Positions 33,805 to 41,839 of a stretch of DNA of 64,000 bases are shown here, piece by piece. The DNA is from Christensenella sp. UBA4675. GTDB lineage: Bacteria; Bacillota; Clostridia; Christensenellales; Borkfalkiaceae. Positions within the stretch are counted from its first letter, which is position 1, and every line of letters starts with the position of its first letter. The stretch is taken from assembly GCA_002405165.1 (NCBI GenBank), contig DHLF01000004.1:124952-188951 (forward strand), written 5' to 3'. Under the pieces are notes generated by a model. That model was not told where the DNA came from and did not search any database. It saw only the letters and a list, made by a program, of their open reading frames with translations. The position numbers and the translations under genes are program-made.

Positions 33805-34980
33805 ATGGATTATTCAAAATTTTTAAACCCGACCGCAAAAAATATAAAACCTAGCGGAATAAGAAAGTTTTTCGACATCGTTGCCGAACGCGACGACGTT
33901 ATTTCCTTAGGCGTAGGCGAACCCGATTTCGACACGCCTTGGATTGCAAGAGATACCGCTATAAGAACGATTAAAAAGGGTTATACGCAATATACGGGAA
34001 ATGCAGGACTTGTTAAGTTAAGGCAACTTTGTTGCGATTATTATCAGCAACGCTATAATTTAAAATACAATGATAAACAGTGTTTAATCACGGTAGGCGC
34101 AAGCGAAGCAATAGATATTTCTTTACGTGCATTAGTATCTTATGGGGACGAAGTTTTAGTTCCGCTTCCTTCATACGTCTCTTACGCGCCTTGCATAACG
34201 CTTGCAGGCGGTGTTCCGATAGGAGTAAACTGCGTTGCGGAAAATAATTTTTCGCTTACGGCTAAATCTTTGGAAGAGAATATTACTCCAAAAACCAAAG
34301 TTTTAATTTTGCCATACCCAAACAATCCTACGGGCGCGATTATGACCAAAGAACAGTTGGAAGAAATTTCTAAGGTAATTTTAAAACACGATTTATTCGT
34401 TATTTCGGACGAAATATATAGCGAGCTCACCTACGGACAAAGACATTGCTCCATAGCAAGTTTAGAGAATATGCAAGAAAGATGTATCGTTATAAACGGA
34501 TTTTCTAAGGCGTTTGCAATGACGGGTTGGAGATTAGGCTTTATGCTCGCCCCCGAAGAAATAATTAAAGTCGTTAAAAAAATACATCAGTACGGAATTA
34601 TTTGCGCTCCTTCCGTAAGTCAATACGCGGGCGTAGCAATGTTAGAACAAAGCTTTTCGGACGGGTTTAGTTCGGTAGAAGAAATGACTAGCGAATACGA
34701 CGTTAGAAGAAGATACGTCGTATCAAGGCTAAATTCTATGGGATTAAAATGTTTCGAGCCAAAGGGAGCTTTTTACGCTTTCCCCGACGTTTCCGCATTA
34801 AATATGGACGGCGACGAATTTACCGAAAAACTTTTAAACGAAAAATCGGTTGCGGTAGTGCCGGGGTCTGCGTTCGTAGAAGGAAAATGTAACTACATAA
34901 GAATAAGTTACGCTTACTCTATGAACGCTTTGAAAAAGGCGCTTGATTTAATAGAAGAATTTGTAAAAGAACATAAATAA
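33805..34980 (+). CDS. Class I/II PLP-dependent aminotransferase
   Basis: 391 residues, fold type I. Landmarks are ISLGVGEPDFDTPW, QYTGNAGLVKLRQL, LITVGASEAIDISLRAL, LPYPNNPTGAIMTKEQ, ISDEIYSELTY, and INGFSKAFAMTGWRLGF with the PLP lysine at 235; RISYAYSMNAL holds the substrate-carboxylate arginine. It resembles PatA-type and aromatic aminotransferases. It may take part in lysine, aromatic or methionine amino-acid turnover; the Lrp regulator directly upstream supports amino-acid metabolism. The donor/acceptor pair is not assignable. It differs from dapL in the SKA (not SKT) lysine loop. Confidence 0.92.
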   Translation: MDYSKFLNPTAKNIKPSGIRKFFDIVAERDDVISLGVGEPDFDTPWIARDTAIRTIKKGYTQYTGNAGLVKLRQLCCDYYQQRYNLKYNDKQCLITVGASEAIDISLRALVSYGDEVLVPLPSYVSYAPCITLAGGVPIGVNCVAENNFSLTAKSLEENITPKTKVLILPYPNNPTGAIMTKEQLEEISKVILKHDLFVISDEIYSELTYGQRHCSIASLENMQERCIVINGFSKAFAMTGWRLGFMLAPEEIIKVVKKIHQYGIICAPSVSQYAGVAMLEQSFSDGFSSVEEMTSEYDVRRRYVVSRLNSMGLKCFEPKGAFYAFPDVSALNMDGDEFTEKLLNEKSVAVVPGSAFVEGKCNYIRISYAYSMNALKKALDLIEEFVKEHK

Positions 34981-34998
34981 TTTTAAATCTTGTTTATT

Positions 34999-35472
34999 AT
35001 GGAAAAAACTAACGTTATGAGATTATTAGACGTAGCCAAAATCCCCTACTCGTCTTACGAGTACGATAAAACGGTTACGGACGGAAAAAGCGTGGCAAAA
35101 CTGTTAAACCAAGACGAAAACTCGGTTTTTAAAACTTTGGTAACGGTAGCTAACACAAACGAACACTTTATATTCGTAATACCCGTCAACAGCACTCTCA
35201 ATTTAAAAAAAGCTTCTAAATCGGTTGGGGTTAAAAGCGTAGAAATGATTAAACAAAAAGAGCTTTTACCTTTAACGGGCTATATCCACGGCGGTTGCTC
35301 CCCTATCGGAATGAAAAAACCTTTTACAACCGTAATTGACGAAACGGCTCAACTTTTCGATAACATTTGCGTTTCGGCAGGAAAAGTCGGGCATCAAGTA
35401 CAATTAAACCCGCTTGAACTTTGCTCTTATATAAACGCAAAGTTTGACGATATAGCGGATATAAGCCTATAA
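34999..35472 (+). CDS. ybaK: Cys-tRNA(Pro)/Cys-tRNA(Cys) deacylase YbaK
   Basis: 157 residues from the ATG at 34999; a TTG at 34990 is also possible and neither has a good ribosome-binding site. TVTDGKSVAKLL, VFKTLVTVANTNEHFIFVIP with the catalytic lysine, KKASKSVGVKSVEMI, GYIHGGCSPIGMKKPF and CVSAGKVGHQVQLNP are the YbaK blocks. The enzyme removes cysteine wrongly attached to tRNA(Pro). It is the last gene of the plus-strand group that begins with the P-type ATPase, 18 bases after the aminotransferase stop. Confidence 0.93.
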   Translation: MEKTNVMRLLDVAKIPYSSYEYDKTVTDGKSVAKLLNQDENSVFKTLVTVANTNEHFIFVIPVNSTLNLKKASKSVGVKSVEMIKQKELLPLTGYIHGGCSPIGMKKPFTTVIDETAQLFDNICVSAGKVGHQVQLNPLELCSYINAKFDDIADISL

Positions 35473-35617
35473 GTCGTTTAACGCCTTGTTTTTTATTTAT
35501 AAATTACTTTTTAAATATTACAAAACTAATATTTAATTAAGTTCGTTTACTAATTATATATTTCTTTAAAAAATTAGTTTTGTATTTTATAAAATTACGT
35601 TTTTGTAGTATAAAATT

Positions 35618-35673
35618 TAATAAAACTACACCCCGAAGATTTTTCTAAAAGAAAAATCTTCGGGGTGTTAAAT
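35618..35673. repeat. 56-bp hairpin repeat, left copy
   Basis: Identical over 56 bases to 37430-37485. It contains a perfect 19-bp inverted repeat, ACACCCCGAAGATTTTTCT / AGAAAAATCTTCGGGGTGT, with a 3-base loop. It sits between the converging ybaK and XRE genes and may act as a bidirectional terminator. Just to its left, 35519-35530 and 35573-35584 form a second inverted repeat (12 bp, 42-base loop). Confidence 0.9.
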
Positions 35674-35708
35674 TTTTAGAACAAAAAATTAAAAGTAAAA
35701 ATAAAGCT

Positions 35709-35951
35709 TTAATCTATTTCTAAATCTTCGTCGGTAAATAATTTGTCGTTTAAAAATTCTAAAAAACTTATGTCAAACCCACGAGCAAGCTGAAAAATCG
35801 TTTTCAAAGTAGCGTTTTTATTTCTCTCGTTCATAATACACATCATTGTTCCGTGTAAAATCCCCGACTTTTGTTCAAGCCTATAAAGAGTCATATTTTT
35901 TTCAAGTAATAAATTTGAAATTCTTAACTTCACCGCTTTACAAATATTCAT
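35709..35951 (-). CDS. XRE-type DNA-binding regulator
   Basis: 80 residues from the ATG at 35951, which has GGAG six bases upstream; the longer frame from a TTG at 35963 is less likely. One helix-turn-helix domain: KLRISNLLLEKNMTLYRLEQ, KSGILHGTMMCIMNERNKNA, TLKTIFQLARGFDISFLEFL, ending in an acidic tail. It is divergent from the PH-like genes at 36115 and 36826. A perfect palindrome, GTAGGTATACCTAC, lies in the shared upstream region, and a related half-site AGGTA/TACCT occurs nearer its own start, so it is probably an autoregulated repressor of the cassette. Confidence 0.85.
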   Translation of the reverse strand: MNICKAVKLRISNLLLEKNMTLYRLEQKSGILHGTMMCIMNERNKNATLKTIFQLARGFDISFLEFLNDKLFTDEDLEID

Positions 35952-36027
35952 GTCTTTCTCCAAACAGGTATATTTAAATAAGTATTTATATCTACCTAAA
36001 TAGTATCAAAAGAAAAAATAAAAATAT

Positions 36028-36041
36028 GTAGGTATACCTAC
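36028..36041. promoter_or_regulatory. Palindromic operator
   Basis: GTAGGTATACCTAC is a perfect 14-bp palindrome nine bases upstream of the -35 box of the plus-strand promoter, in the divergent region of the XRE regulator. Related half-sites (CAGGTATA at about 35966 and CTACCTA at about 35992) lie between it and the regulator gene. Binding by that regulator is inferred. Confidence 0.6.
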
Positions 36042-36049
36042 TTATTTGT

Positions 36050-36078
36050 TTGACATTTAATTTGAAAAATATTAAAAT
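36050..36078 (+). promoter_or_regulatory. Promoter of the PH-like protein genes
   Basis: TTGACA (36050-36055), 17 bp, TAAAAT (36073-36078). Transcription would start near 36085, leaving a leader of about 30 bases before the ATG at 36115. Confidence 0.75.
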
Positions 36079-36114
36079 ATTTTTATTACTAGATAAAAAA
36101 GCAAATATTGACTT

Positions 36115-36714
36115 ATGACAAATGCAGAATTAAATTTACCGACGGACGAAACAATTTTAAATAATTGCGATAACGTTTATTTAAATAATAAACGTATTGA
36201 CGAGTTAATTTTAACTAATATAAATTTAATAGTCGTTAGTTCAAAAGGGTTTATTAAAAAAAAGGATATTATACTAAAATACCCTTTATCGCAAGTTAAG
36301 CTTTTAAACGAAATCCCGCAAGTCAGCGTTAAAAATAATTCCGAATATAAAAAATGGGAATTACTTGTACAACTAGCGGACGAAAATTTAACTTTAAGTT
36401 TTGAGTACGGCTTTTCATCGAAAGGCAAAGTAAATAAAGTTGCGTTAAAATTCGCTAATGAAATTTGCAACCAAATAAACGGAACGGAAGCGGAAAACGT
36501 AGAAATAAGTTCGTCTTTTATTGAAAAAATCGGAGAAATATTTGACGCAATGATTAACGCAATTAAACGCCTTTTTAACAAAAAAAATTTGGAAATAGAA
36601 GCAAAAAAGGAAAACGTATCTATAAAATGTCCCGGGTGCGGTAACCCTTTAATAGGATACAAAAACCAAAGAATTAAATGTCGTTATTGCGGTACGGTAC
36701 ATATTTTAAAATAA
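36115..36714 (+). CDS. PH-like domain protein with C-terminal zinc ribbon
   Basis: 199 residues. The N-terminal 110 residues, with DELILTNINLIVVSSKG, IILKYPLSQVKLLNEIPQVS and WELLVQLADENLTLSF, look like a bacterial PH/GRAM-type beta-sandwich. A helical linker follows (IGEIFDAMINAIKRLFNKK), then a zinc ribbon, CPGCGNPLIG and CRYCGTVHIL. It has no membrane segment and no clear Shine-Dalgarno. The next gene encodes a paralogue of the PH-like part. Function unknown; PH-like plus zinc ribbon suggests a small membrane-surface or protein-binding adaptor. Confidence 0.72.
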   Translation: MTNAELNLPTDETILNNCDNVYLNNKRIDELILTNINLIVVSSKGFIKKKDIILKYPLSQVKLLNEIPQVSVKNNSEYKKWELLVQLADENLTLSFEYGFSSKGKVNKVALKFANEICNQINGTEAENVEISSSFIEKIGEIFDAMINAIKRLFNKKNLEIEAKKENVSIKCPGCGNPLIGYKNQRIKCRYCGTVHILK

Positions 36715-36825
36715 CGGAATTTAAAAACTTATCTTTTTAAAAATAGTAATTAGTTTGCTATAACTTTTAAACGTACGTCATTTGCGAAATTTTATAAATA
36801 ATATTTAGGATAATAATGGGGATTT

Positions 36826-37350
36826 ATGGAAAATTATAAACTAAGAGAAGACGAAGTAGTACTATTTAAAAAAAACGTAATAGTAAAAGATAAAAAAGGG
36901 ACTAGCGAACTAATTTTAACAAATTTAAATCTAATTGCTATCATCAAAAATAATGAAGAATTACCAAAAGAAGAAGTTGCCGTTTTAGTCTATCCTATCC
37001 AATCGATAAAAATGTACGAAGGCAAACCGCAAGTAAAGCCAAACGGAAAACTTGTGGAAATTTATTTGTTAGAAACAGAATTAGAAGTTGAGTTTTTTTC
37101 TAAAAGCGACTTACATAACTTTGTTAATGCGACAAATAAATTGTTGACAGGAAAAACCATTATTCAAAGGAGCGCGGATAAAATAAAAGAAACCATAGAC
37201 GTAGTTGACGAAACTTTTGGTATAAACACCGTCCAAGCAACGGGTAACGTATTAAAAAACGGAATAGCAGGAAATATTTCCAACGCTTTCGGGAAAATCG
37301 GAAAAATCGGTAAAGCCCTATTTAACAAGGAAACAAAGAAAAATAAGTGA
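36826..37350 (+). CDS. PH-like domain protein, paralogue of the preceding gene
   Basis: 174 residues. TSELILTNLNLIAIIKN, AVLVYPIQSIKMYEGKPQVK and VEIYLLETELEVEFF align with the PH-like half of the preceding protein (matching LILTNxNLI and YPxxxxK...PQV), but the zinc ribbon is replaced by a Gly/Lys/Phe tail (GIAGNISNAFGKIGKIGKAL) that could be an amphipathic helix. GGGG lies about six bases before ATG. Unknown function; same cassette and probably the same transcript as 36115-36714, 111 bases apart. Confidence 0.72.
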   Translation: MENYKLREDEVVLFKKNVIVKDKKGTSELILTNLNLIAIIKNNEELPKEEVAVLVYPIQSIKMYEGKPQVKPNGKLVEIYLLETELEVEFFSKSDLHNFVNATNKLLTGKTIIQRSADKIKETIDVVDETFGINTVQATGNVLKNGIAGNISNAFGKIGKIGKALFNKETKKNK

Positions 37351-37429
37351 ATTTTTAAATTTCTTAAATTTTTTTTGTAAAAATAATTTTAACGAAACAA
37401 ACGATTTTTAAATTTAAAATACTTTTAAA

Positions 37430-37485
37430 TAATAAAACTACACCCCGAAGATTTTTCTAAAAGAAAAATCTTCGGGGTGTTAAAT
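37430..37485. repeat. 56-bp hairpin repeat, right copy
   Basis: Exact copy, in the same orientation, of 35618-35673. It closes the three-gene cassette on its right side, between the PH-like paralogue and the converging yhbY gene, and contains the same 19-bp inverted repeat. Confidence 0.9.
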
Positions 37486-37641
37486 ATTAAAATTTTCTCA
37501 CTTTGAAATTTTATACTTTATTTAAACTCAATAATTTATTTAATATTACACTTTTTAACTTTACGCTTTAAACACACGTGTTATTTTCCGCATTTTTATT
37601 GCGATTTAAAAAATAAATAACTTAAACCAACCAAACAATTA

Positions 37642-37938
37642 CTAAATTTTTATTCTTTTTTCGCTCGGTTTATCCTTGTTAGGTTTATAGAGTACGATTT
37701 TGTGTCCTATAACTTCCACTAATTCCGCTTGTAAACTATTTGCTAAGTTTTCTCCAAGCGTAAAAGCGTCGTCTTCTGTATTGTTTAAAACCGTAATTTT
37801 AATAAGCTCCCTTTTCTTTATGGCGTCCGAAAAGCTTTTAACTTGCGCTTCCGATATTCCGCCCTTTCCTATTTGTCCGATAGGTTCTTCCGTTTGAGCT
37901 AAGCTCCTTAGTTTACTTCTTTGTTTACTATTTAACAT
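37642..37938 (-). CDS. yhbY: YhbY-family RNA-binding protein
   Basis: 98 residues, a single CRM domain. LNSKQRSKLRSLAQTEEPIG, QIGKGGISEAQVKSFSDAI, KKRELIKITVLNN, and GHKIVLYKPNK are the family blocks, including the GKGG turn that touches RNA. YhbY is associated with 50S ribosome assembly. It follows obgE by seven bases, and Obg is also a 50S assembly factor, so the pair makes functional sense. The next plus-strand feature downstream is the convergent hairpin repeat at 37430-37485. Confidence 0.93.
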   Translation of the reverse strand: MLNSKQRSKLRSLAQTEEPIGQIGKGGISEAQVKSFSDAIKKRELIKITVLNNTEDDAFTLGENLANSLQAELVEVIGHKIVLYKPNKDKPSEKRIKI

Positions 37939-37945
37939 ATTTCTC

Positions 37946-39211
37946 CTAATCTACAAATTCAAATTCCATTTCGCCCATTACTATGGTATCGCCGTCCTTT
38001 GCGCCTTGCTTTCTAAGTTCTTTTATTACTCCCCTTTCACGCAAGGTTTTTTGCATATAACTCATAGAATCCATATCGTCTAAAACTACGTTTCTACATA
38101 ACATATCAACCAAACTACCCGTAACGAAAAATACTCCGTCTTCGTCTTTATGCACTTCGAAGCTAGTTTGTTTTTTATGTTCGAATACTTTGGGTTCGTA
38201 AATTAAAGGTTCTGCGGGCGGTAAAGTTTTAAGCATAGCGTATACCGCGTCCAACAACTCTTTTACACCTTGCCCCGTTAAAGCGGAAGTTCTAAAAATC
38301 TGTACTTTGCCGTTTAATTTTTTTTCAAAAGCATCGGCATTTTCTTTTGCGGAAAATAAATCGCATTTATTTAAGCAAACTATTTGTTTTAACGCGCCTA
38401 ATTTCGGGCTATAAGAAGATAATTCGTTATTGATTTTTAAATAATCTTCGTAAGCGTCCCTTCCTTCACTTTCAGAAATATCTATAACATGAACTATCAT
38501 TCTGGTTCTTTCTATATGCCTTAAAAAGTCAAAACCTAACCCTTGTCCGCTACTAGCCCCTTCTATTAAACCGGGAATATCGGCAACCACAAAACTATCG
38601 TCGTATCTTTGAACAACGCCGAGATTTGGGCAAAGCGTGGTAAAATGATAATTTGCTATTTTCGGTTTAGCCCCCGATATTTTAGAAAGTAAAGAACTTT
38701 TTCCAACGTTAGGAAATCCGACTAAACCTACATCGGCAATTGTCATAAGCTCCAAAATAAGTTTTTTCTTTTCGGTTTTTTCGCCTTTTTGAGAAAAATG
38801 CGGAGTGTGCCTTCTGCTAGTGCAAAAATGTACGTTGCCCTTTCCGCCCAAACCGCCTTCCATAATTTTAACGGTTTGTCCGTCTTTATAAATATCGCAA
38901 AGAATTTCCCCACTCACGCCGTCTTTTACGACCGTTCCGAGCGGAACGTCTATATATAAATCTTCTCCGTTTTTGCCAAAGCACTTATTCGTACCGCCTT
39001 TCGCACCGTTTTCGGCGTTATATTTATGCTTAAATTGAAATTCTAACAAACTCGTTTTTTGAGAATTTCCCCTAAAAATTATAGCTCCGCCGTTTCCGCC
39101 GTCCCCGCCGTCGGGTCCGCCGTTTGCAACCCCTTTATATCTCATAAAAGACGTCATTCCGTCTCCGCCGTCGCCTGATTTTATATAGATATATTCTTTA
39201 TCTACGAACAT
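37946..39211 (-). CDS. obgE: GTPase ObgE/CgtA
   Basis: 421 residues from the ATG at 39211, preceded by AAAGGAGGG; the frame is open for six more codons but they lack a better start. The N-terminal glycine-rich Obg fold (DKEYIYIKSGDGGDGMTSF, NGGPDGGDGGNGG) is followed by the G domain (GFPNVGKSS, FVVADIPGLIEGA, CLNKCDLF, SALTGQG) and the C-terminal OCT domain. It assists 50S maturation and links to stringent response. It overlaps nth by ten bases and precedes yhbY. Confidence 0.96.
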   Translation of the reverse strand: MFVDKEYIYIKSGDGGDGMTSFMRYKGVANGGPDGGDGGNGGAIIFRGNSQKTSLLEFQFKHKYNAENGAKGGTNKCFGKNGEDLYIDVPLGTVVKDGVSGEILCDIYKDGQTVKIMEGGLGGKGNVHFCTSRRHTPHFSQKGEKTEKKKLILELMTIADVGLVGFPNVGKSSLLSKISGAKPKIANYHFTTLCPNLGVVQRYDDSFVVADIPGLIEGASSGQGLGFDFLRHIERTRMIVHVIDISESEGRDAYEDYLKINNELSSYSPKLGALKQIVCLNKCDLFSAKENADAFEKKLNGKVQIFRTSALTGQGVKELLDAVYAMLKTLPPAEPLIYEPKVFEHKKQTSFEVHKDEDGVFFVTGSLVDMLCRNVVLDDMDSMSYMQKTLRERGVIKELRKQGAKDGDTIVMGEMEFEFVD

Positions 39212-39834
39212 ATACCCTCCTTTTTGCATAAATCTTTAACGGGACAAATACTGCATTGAGGTTTTCTCGCCTTGCAGATTTTTCTCCCTAAAAATATAAG
39301 ATAATGATGCGTTTTACTCCATTTGTCTTTATCTATTATTTGCTTTAATTGCTCTTCGCATTCAGTTACGTTTTTGCTATGCGTAAGCCCTAATCTATTG
39401 CTTACCCTAAAAACGTGAGTATCGACCGCTATCGCGTCCCCGCCGAACGCAACCGCATAAACCACGTTCGCCGTTTTTTGTCCTACTCCTTGTAAAGATT
39501 TTAATTTATTAAAATCGCTAGGTACCTTTCCGTTATATTCTTTAATAATTTGTTCGCTTGCGCTAAGTACGTGCCGAGCTTTTGAATTATTAAGTCCGCA
39601 CGGGCGAATTATTTCCGCTAACTCTTTTACCGATAGTTTTATCATTTTTTCGGGGGTATTGTAATCTTTGAAAAGATTTTGCGTTACTTGATTTACCCTT
39701 TTATCCGTACATTGAGCTGATAATATTACCGCAACCAGCAATTCGTACTCCGAATTAAAAACTAATTCGGGTTTAGCGTCGGGAAAAGTCAACGCAAGTT
39801 TTTCGATTATTTTTTCGCTTGTTCCCTTATTCAT
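39202..39834 (-). CDS. nth: Endonuclease III
   Basis: 210 residues, same length as the E. coli enzyme and with catalytic residues in the same positions: Lys120 in LQGVGQKTANVV and Asp138 in AVDTHVFRV. The Fe-S cluster cysteines are in CKARKPQCSICPVKDLC. It removes oxidised pyrimidines from DNA and nicks at abasic sites. It is the first gene of nth-obgE-yhbY. A strongly palindromic sequence lies directly upstream of it. Confidence 0.96.
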   Translation of the reverse strand: MNKGTSEKIIEKLALTFPDAKPELVFNSEYELLVAVILSAQCTDKRVNQVTQNLFKDYNTPEKMIKLSVKELAEIIRPCGLNNSKARHVLSASEQIIKEYNGKVPSDFNKLKSLQGVGQKTANVVYAVAFGGDAIAVDTHVFRVSNRLGLTHSKNVTECEEQLKQIIDKDKWSKTHHYLIFLGRKICKARKPQCSICPVKDLCKKEGICS

Positions 39835-39841
39835 AATTTTA

Positions 39842-40008
39842 CCCGTTTAAGTTATCTGAAATTTTGTCTGAATATATAATAGGTATATTCAAGCAAAATT
39901 GAAGAAATTTCAAATAAGAAGTGTAAAGATTTATCTTTGCGGTGCGTATGCGCAAATTTTAAACTTGTTTAAAATTTACTTCTTATAAAGTATTTTAACA
40001 TAAACGGG
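39842..40008. repeat. Nested palindromic element (structured RNA or miniature element)
   Basis: Outer inverted repeat CCCGTTTA (39842-39849) / TAAACGGG (40001-40008) encloses two structured blocks. Block one is a long hairpin from TGAAATTT (39857) to AAATTTCA (39912) with inner TGAATATA / TATATTCA. Block two, 39914-39986 (73 bases), is closed by ATAAGAAGT / ACTTCTTAT and holds three adjacent hairpins in cloverleaf layout, including AAATTTTAAAC / GTTTAAAATTT. It fills the gap between nth and the DUF3343 gene. It is not a tRNA: no T-loop GTTCGA and no anticodon-arm geometry. Confidence 0.6.
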
Positions 40009-40024
40009 CTTAAATAACAATTAT

Positions 40025-40279
40025 TTAATAAACTCTTACTAATTTTTTTCTATATTTATCAAAAGAAAATATTCCATAGTAAGAATCGTACTTGTAATAA
40101 GAAATAATTTTATACGCTTTGGCTACGTCTTGACCGTTTATTGCACCTGACAATCCGCAACCGAGTTTAGCTTCTTTGGGTAAAGAAGTTACGGTAGCAT
40201 AAAAGCCGTAAGAGTTCATAACGTCGATAAAATTCATTAGTTGAGCTTTTGAACGAATTATTACGAAATAAGATGGCAT
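40025..40279 (-). CDS. DUF3343 protein, putative sulfur/selenium carrier
   Basis: 84 residues. YFVIIRSKAQLMNFIDVM at the N-terminus and LGCGLSGAI in the middle fit DUF3343, small proteins found next to cysteine-desulfurase-like enzymes and suspected of carrying sulfur or selenium on the cysteine of the CGLS motif. Here the desulfurase-like gene is divergent, 95 bases away, sharing the intergenic promoter region. The protein has an ACT/ferredoxin-like alternation of strands and helices. The start ATG has AAAGGAG. Function inferred from family and neighbour. Confidence 0.8.
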   Translation of the reverse strand: MPSYFVIIRSKAQLMNFIDVMNSYGFYATVTSLPKEAKLGCGLSGAINGQDVAKAYKIISYYKYDSYYGIFSFDKYRKKLVRVY

Positions 40280-40373
40280 TTTTTTCTCCTTTGTATGTAA
40301 AACTTTTTTCCTACGTTTTTTGCATATAAACCACTTCTAAAATATATATATTATAATATAGGAAATTTCGTGA

Positions 40374-41492
40374 ATGATATATTTTGACAATTCGGCAACG
40401 GGCGGATTTAAGCCTTACTATGCAATTCAATCGGCAATATACGCGATAAATTATTTAAACGCCAACGCGGGAAGAAGCGGACACAAACTTTCTTTAACGG
40501 CGGAAGAGTTCGTTTATAAAGCAAGAAAAGAAATTTGTAAATTTTTTAACGCAGATGATTTATCTAGAGTAATTTTTACTAAAAACTGTACGGAAGCTTT
40601 AAATATGGCAATTTTAGGTTTTTGCAAAAAATCCGACCACGTTATTACGACCTTTCAAGACCATAACAGCGTGTTAAGACCACTTTTTCATCTTAAAGAA
40701 ACGGGCGTAATAGATTTAAGCGTAGCTTACCCTTCTGCCCCCGATAAAGAACTAACCATAAAAGACATAACTAAACTTATTCGTCCCGAAACCCGTTTAA
40801 TAGCCTTATCTCCCGTTTCCAACGTTACGGGAAAACTTTTCGATTTCGAAGCTCTTATCGAAGATATAAAGGGAAGCGGAATAAAAATTTTAATTGACGG
40901 GGCGCAATATTGCGGACACAAAGAGCTTGATATGAGTAAAGGTATAGATATGCTTGCCGTAGCTCCGCACAAAACGTTAAATACGATTATGGGCGTTGGA
41001 ATTTTAGTTTTTAATAAAAGCGTAGATTTATCCCCAGTTACCTTTGGCGGAAGCGGTAGCGAAACTTTTTTACCCGTTCCGACAAGTTATCCCGAAAAAC
41101 TAGAAGCGGGAACGCTTAACGTTCCCGCAATATGTTCTTTATACGAAGGCGTAATTTACACTAAACAAAACTTATCCAGCTCTAAAAAAACGCTAATCGA
41201 ACTGACGAGCGTTTTAATAGATAAATTAAAAGAACTTCCCGTAAAAATATACTCCAAGCCTAACGAATTCGGCATAGTGGCTTTTGAAACGAAAATAGAT
41301 TCGATAACGCTATCCCAAACGCTATCCGAAAAATACGACGTTGCAACACGCGGGGGATTTCACTGCGCGCCGTTACTACATAAATTTTTAAAAACCGACG
41401 ACGGCGGTCTTACGAGAATTTCTTTTTCCCCGTTTAATACTAAACGAGAAGTAAATAAATTGATTTTTGCTTTAAAAGAAATTTTAAGCTAA
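40374..41492 (+). CDS. Cysteine desulfurase-family (class V) aminotransferase
   Basis: 372 residues, fold type I. IYFDNSATGGFKP at the start, NCTEALNMAI, the PLP-stacking histidine in FQDHNSVLRP, LIDGAQYCGH, PLP lysine in VAPHKTLNTIMG (Lys200), and the catalytic cysteine in TRGGFHCAPLLHK (Cys331). This pattern fits the EF2568-like desulfurase group often paired with DUF3343. It would liberate sulfur or selenium from cysteine or selenocysteine and pass it on, plausibly to the divergent DUF3343 protein. SD weak (AGGA). Promoter TATAAT at 40352-40357. Confidence 0.9.
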   Translation: MIYFDNSATGGFKPYYAIQSAIYAINYLNANAGRSGHKLSLTAEEFVYKARKEICKFFNADDLSRVIFTKNCTEALNMAILGFCKKSDHVITTFQDHNSVLRPLFHLKETGVIDLSVAYPSAPDKELTIKDITKLIRPETRLIALSPVSNVTGKLFDFEALIEDIKGSGIKILIDGAQYCGHKELDMSKGIDMLAVAPHKTLNTIMGVGILVFNKSVDLSPVTFGGSGSETFLPVPTSYPEKLEAGTLNVPAICSLYEGVIYTKQNLSSSKKTLIELTSVLIDKLKELPVKIYSKPNEFGIVAFETKIDSITLSQTLSEKYDVATRGGFHCAPLLHKFLKTDDGGLTRISFSPFNTKREVNKLIFALKEILS

Positions 41493-41777
41493 TTATTTAC
41501 CCTTTTTTAGCTTTGCAATAATTTTTTCAAGTCGTTTTACTTGACCGGAATTTAACATCGGCGAAAGCATATTAAAAAACGAATCTAAATCTTTATCTGT
41601 AAGCGTTCCGTTCGCCCTGCTTTTTTCGGCTTCGGAAATAATGGCTTTAAGCATTTCTGATTCGCTTGCCCCTTCGTACCGACTGCTTACGCTTTTTAAT
41701 ATTTCCATCGCTTTATTTTCGTTGCCACAAACCTTTTCGGTTTCGTTAGAATTGACGTAATCGCTAAAACTTCCCAT
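41493..41777 (-). CDS. Small hypothetical protein
   Basis: 94 residues, soluble and helical. The C-terminal half (SESEMLKAIISEAEKSRANG, DKDLDSFFNMLSPMLNSGQ, VKRLEKIIAKLKKG) looks like a small helical bundle; no family is recognised. GAGGTG precedes the ATG. It is convergent with the desulfurase gene, touching it, and divergent from the next small gene at 41840, with which it shares a 62-bp promoter region (TATAAT at about 41815). The two may be functionally linked. Confidence 0.7.
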   Translation of the reverse strand: MGSFSDYVNSNETEKVCGNENKAMEILKSVSSRYEGASESEMLKAIISEAEKSRANGTLTDKDLDSFFNMLSPMLNSGQVKRLEKIIAKLKKGK

Positions 41778-41839
41778 AAAACACCTCTTTACATATTACT
41801 TTATGCTACCATATAATATATTGTTAAGGATTTTTTTAT

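Noticed and set aside
35618..37485. Two-unit CRISPR array
   Set aside because: The repeats are 1.8 kb apart with genes between them, and each is a long perfect palindrome; no spacers or cas genes.
39914..39986. 73-base cloverleaf resembling a tRNA
   Set aside because: No T-loop GTTCGA, no D-loop GG, wrong arm lengths, and the third arm is an AT palindrome with a 2-base loop.
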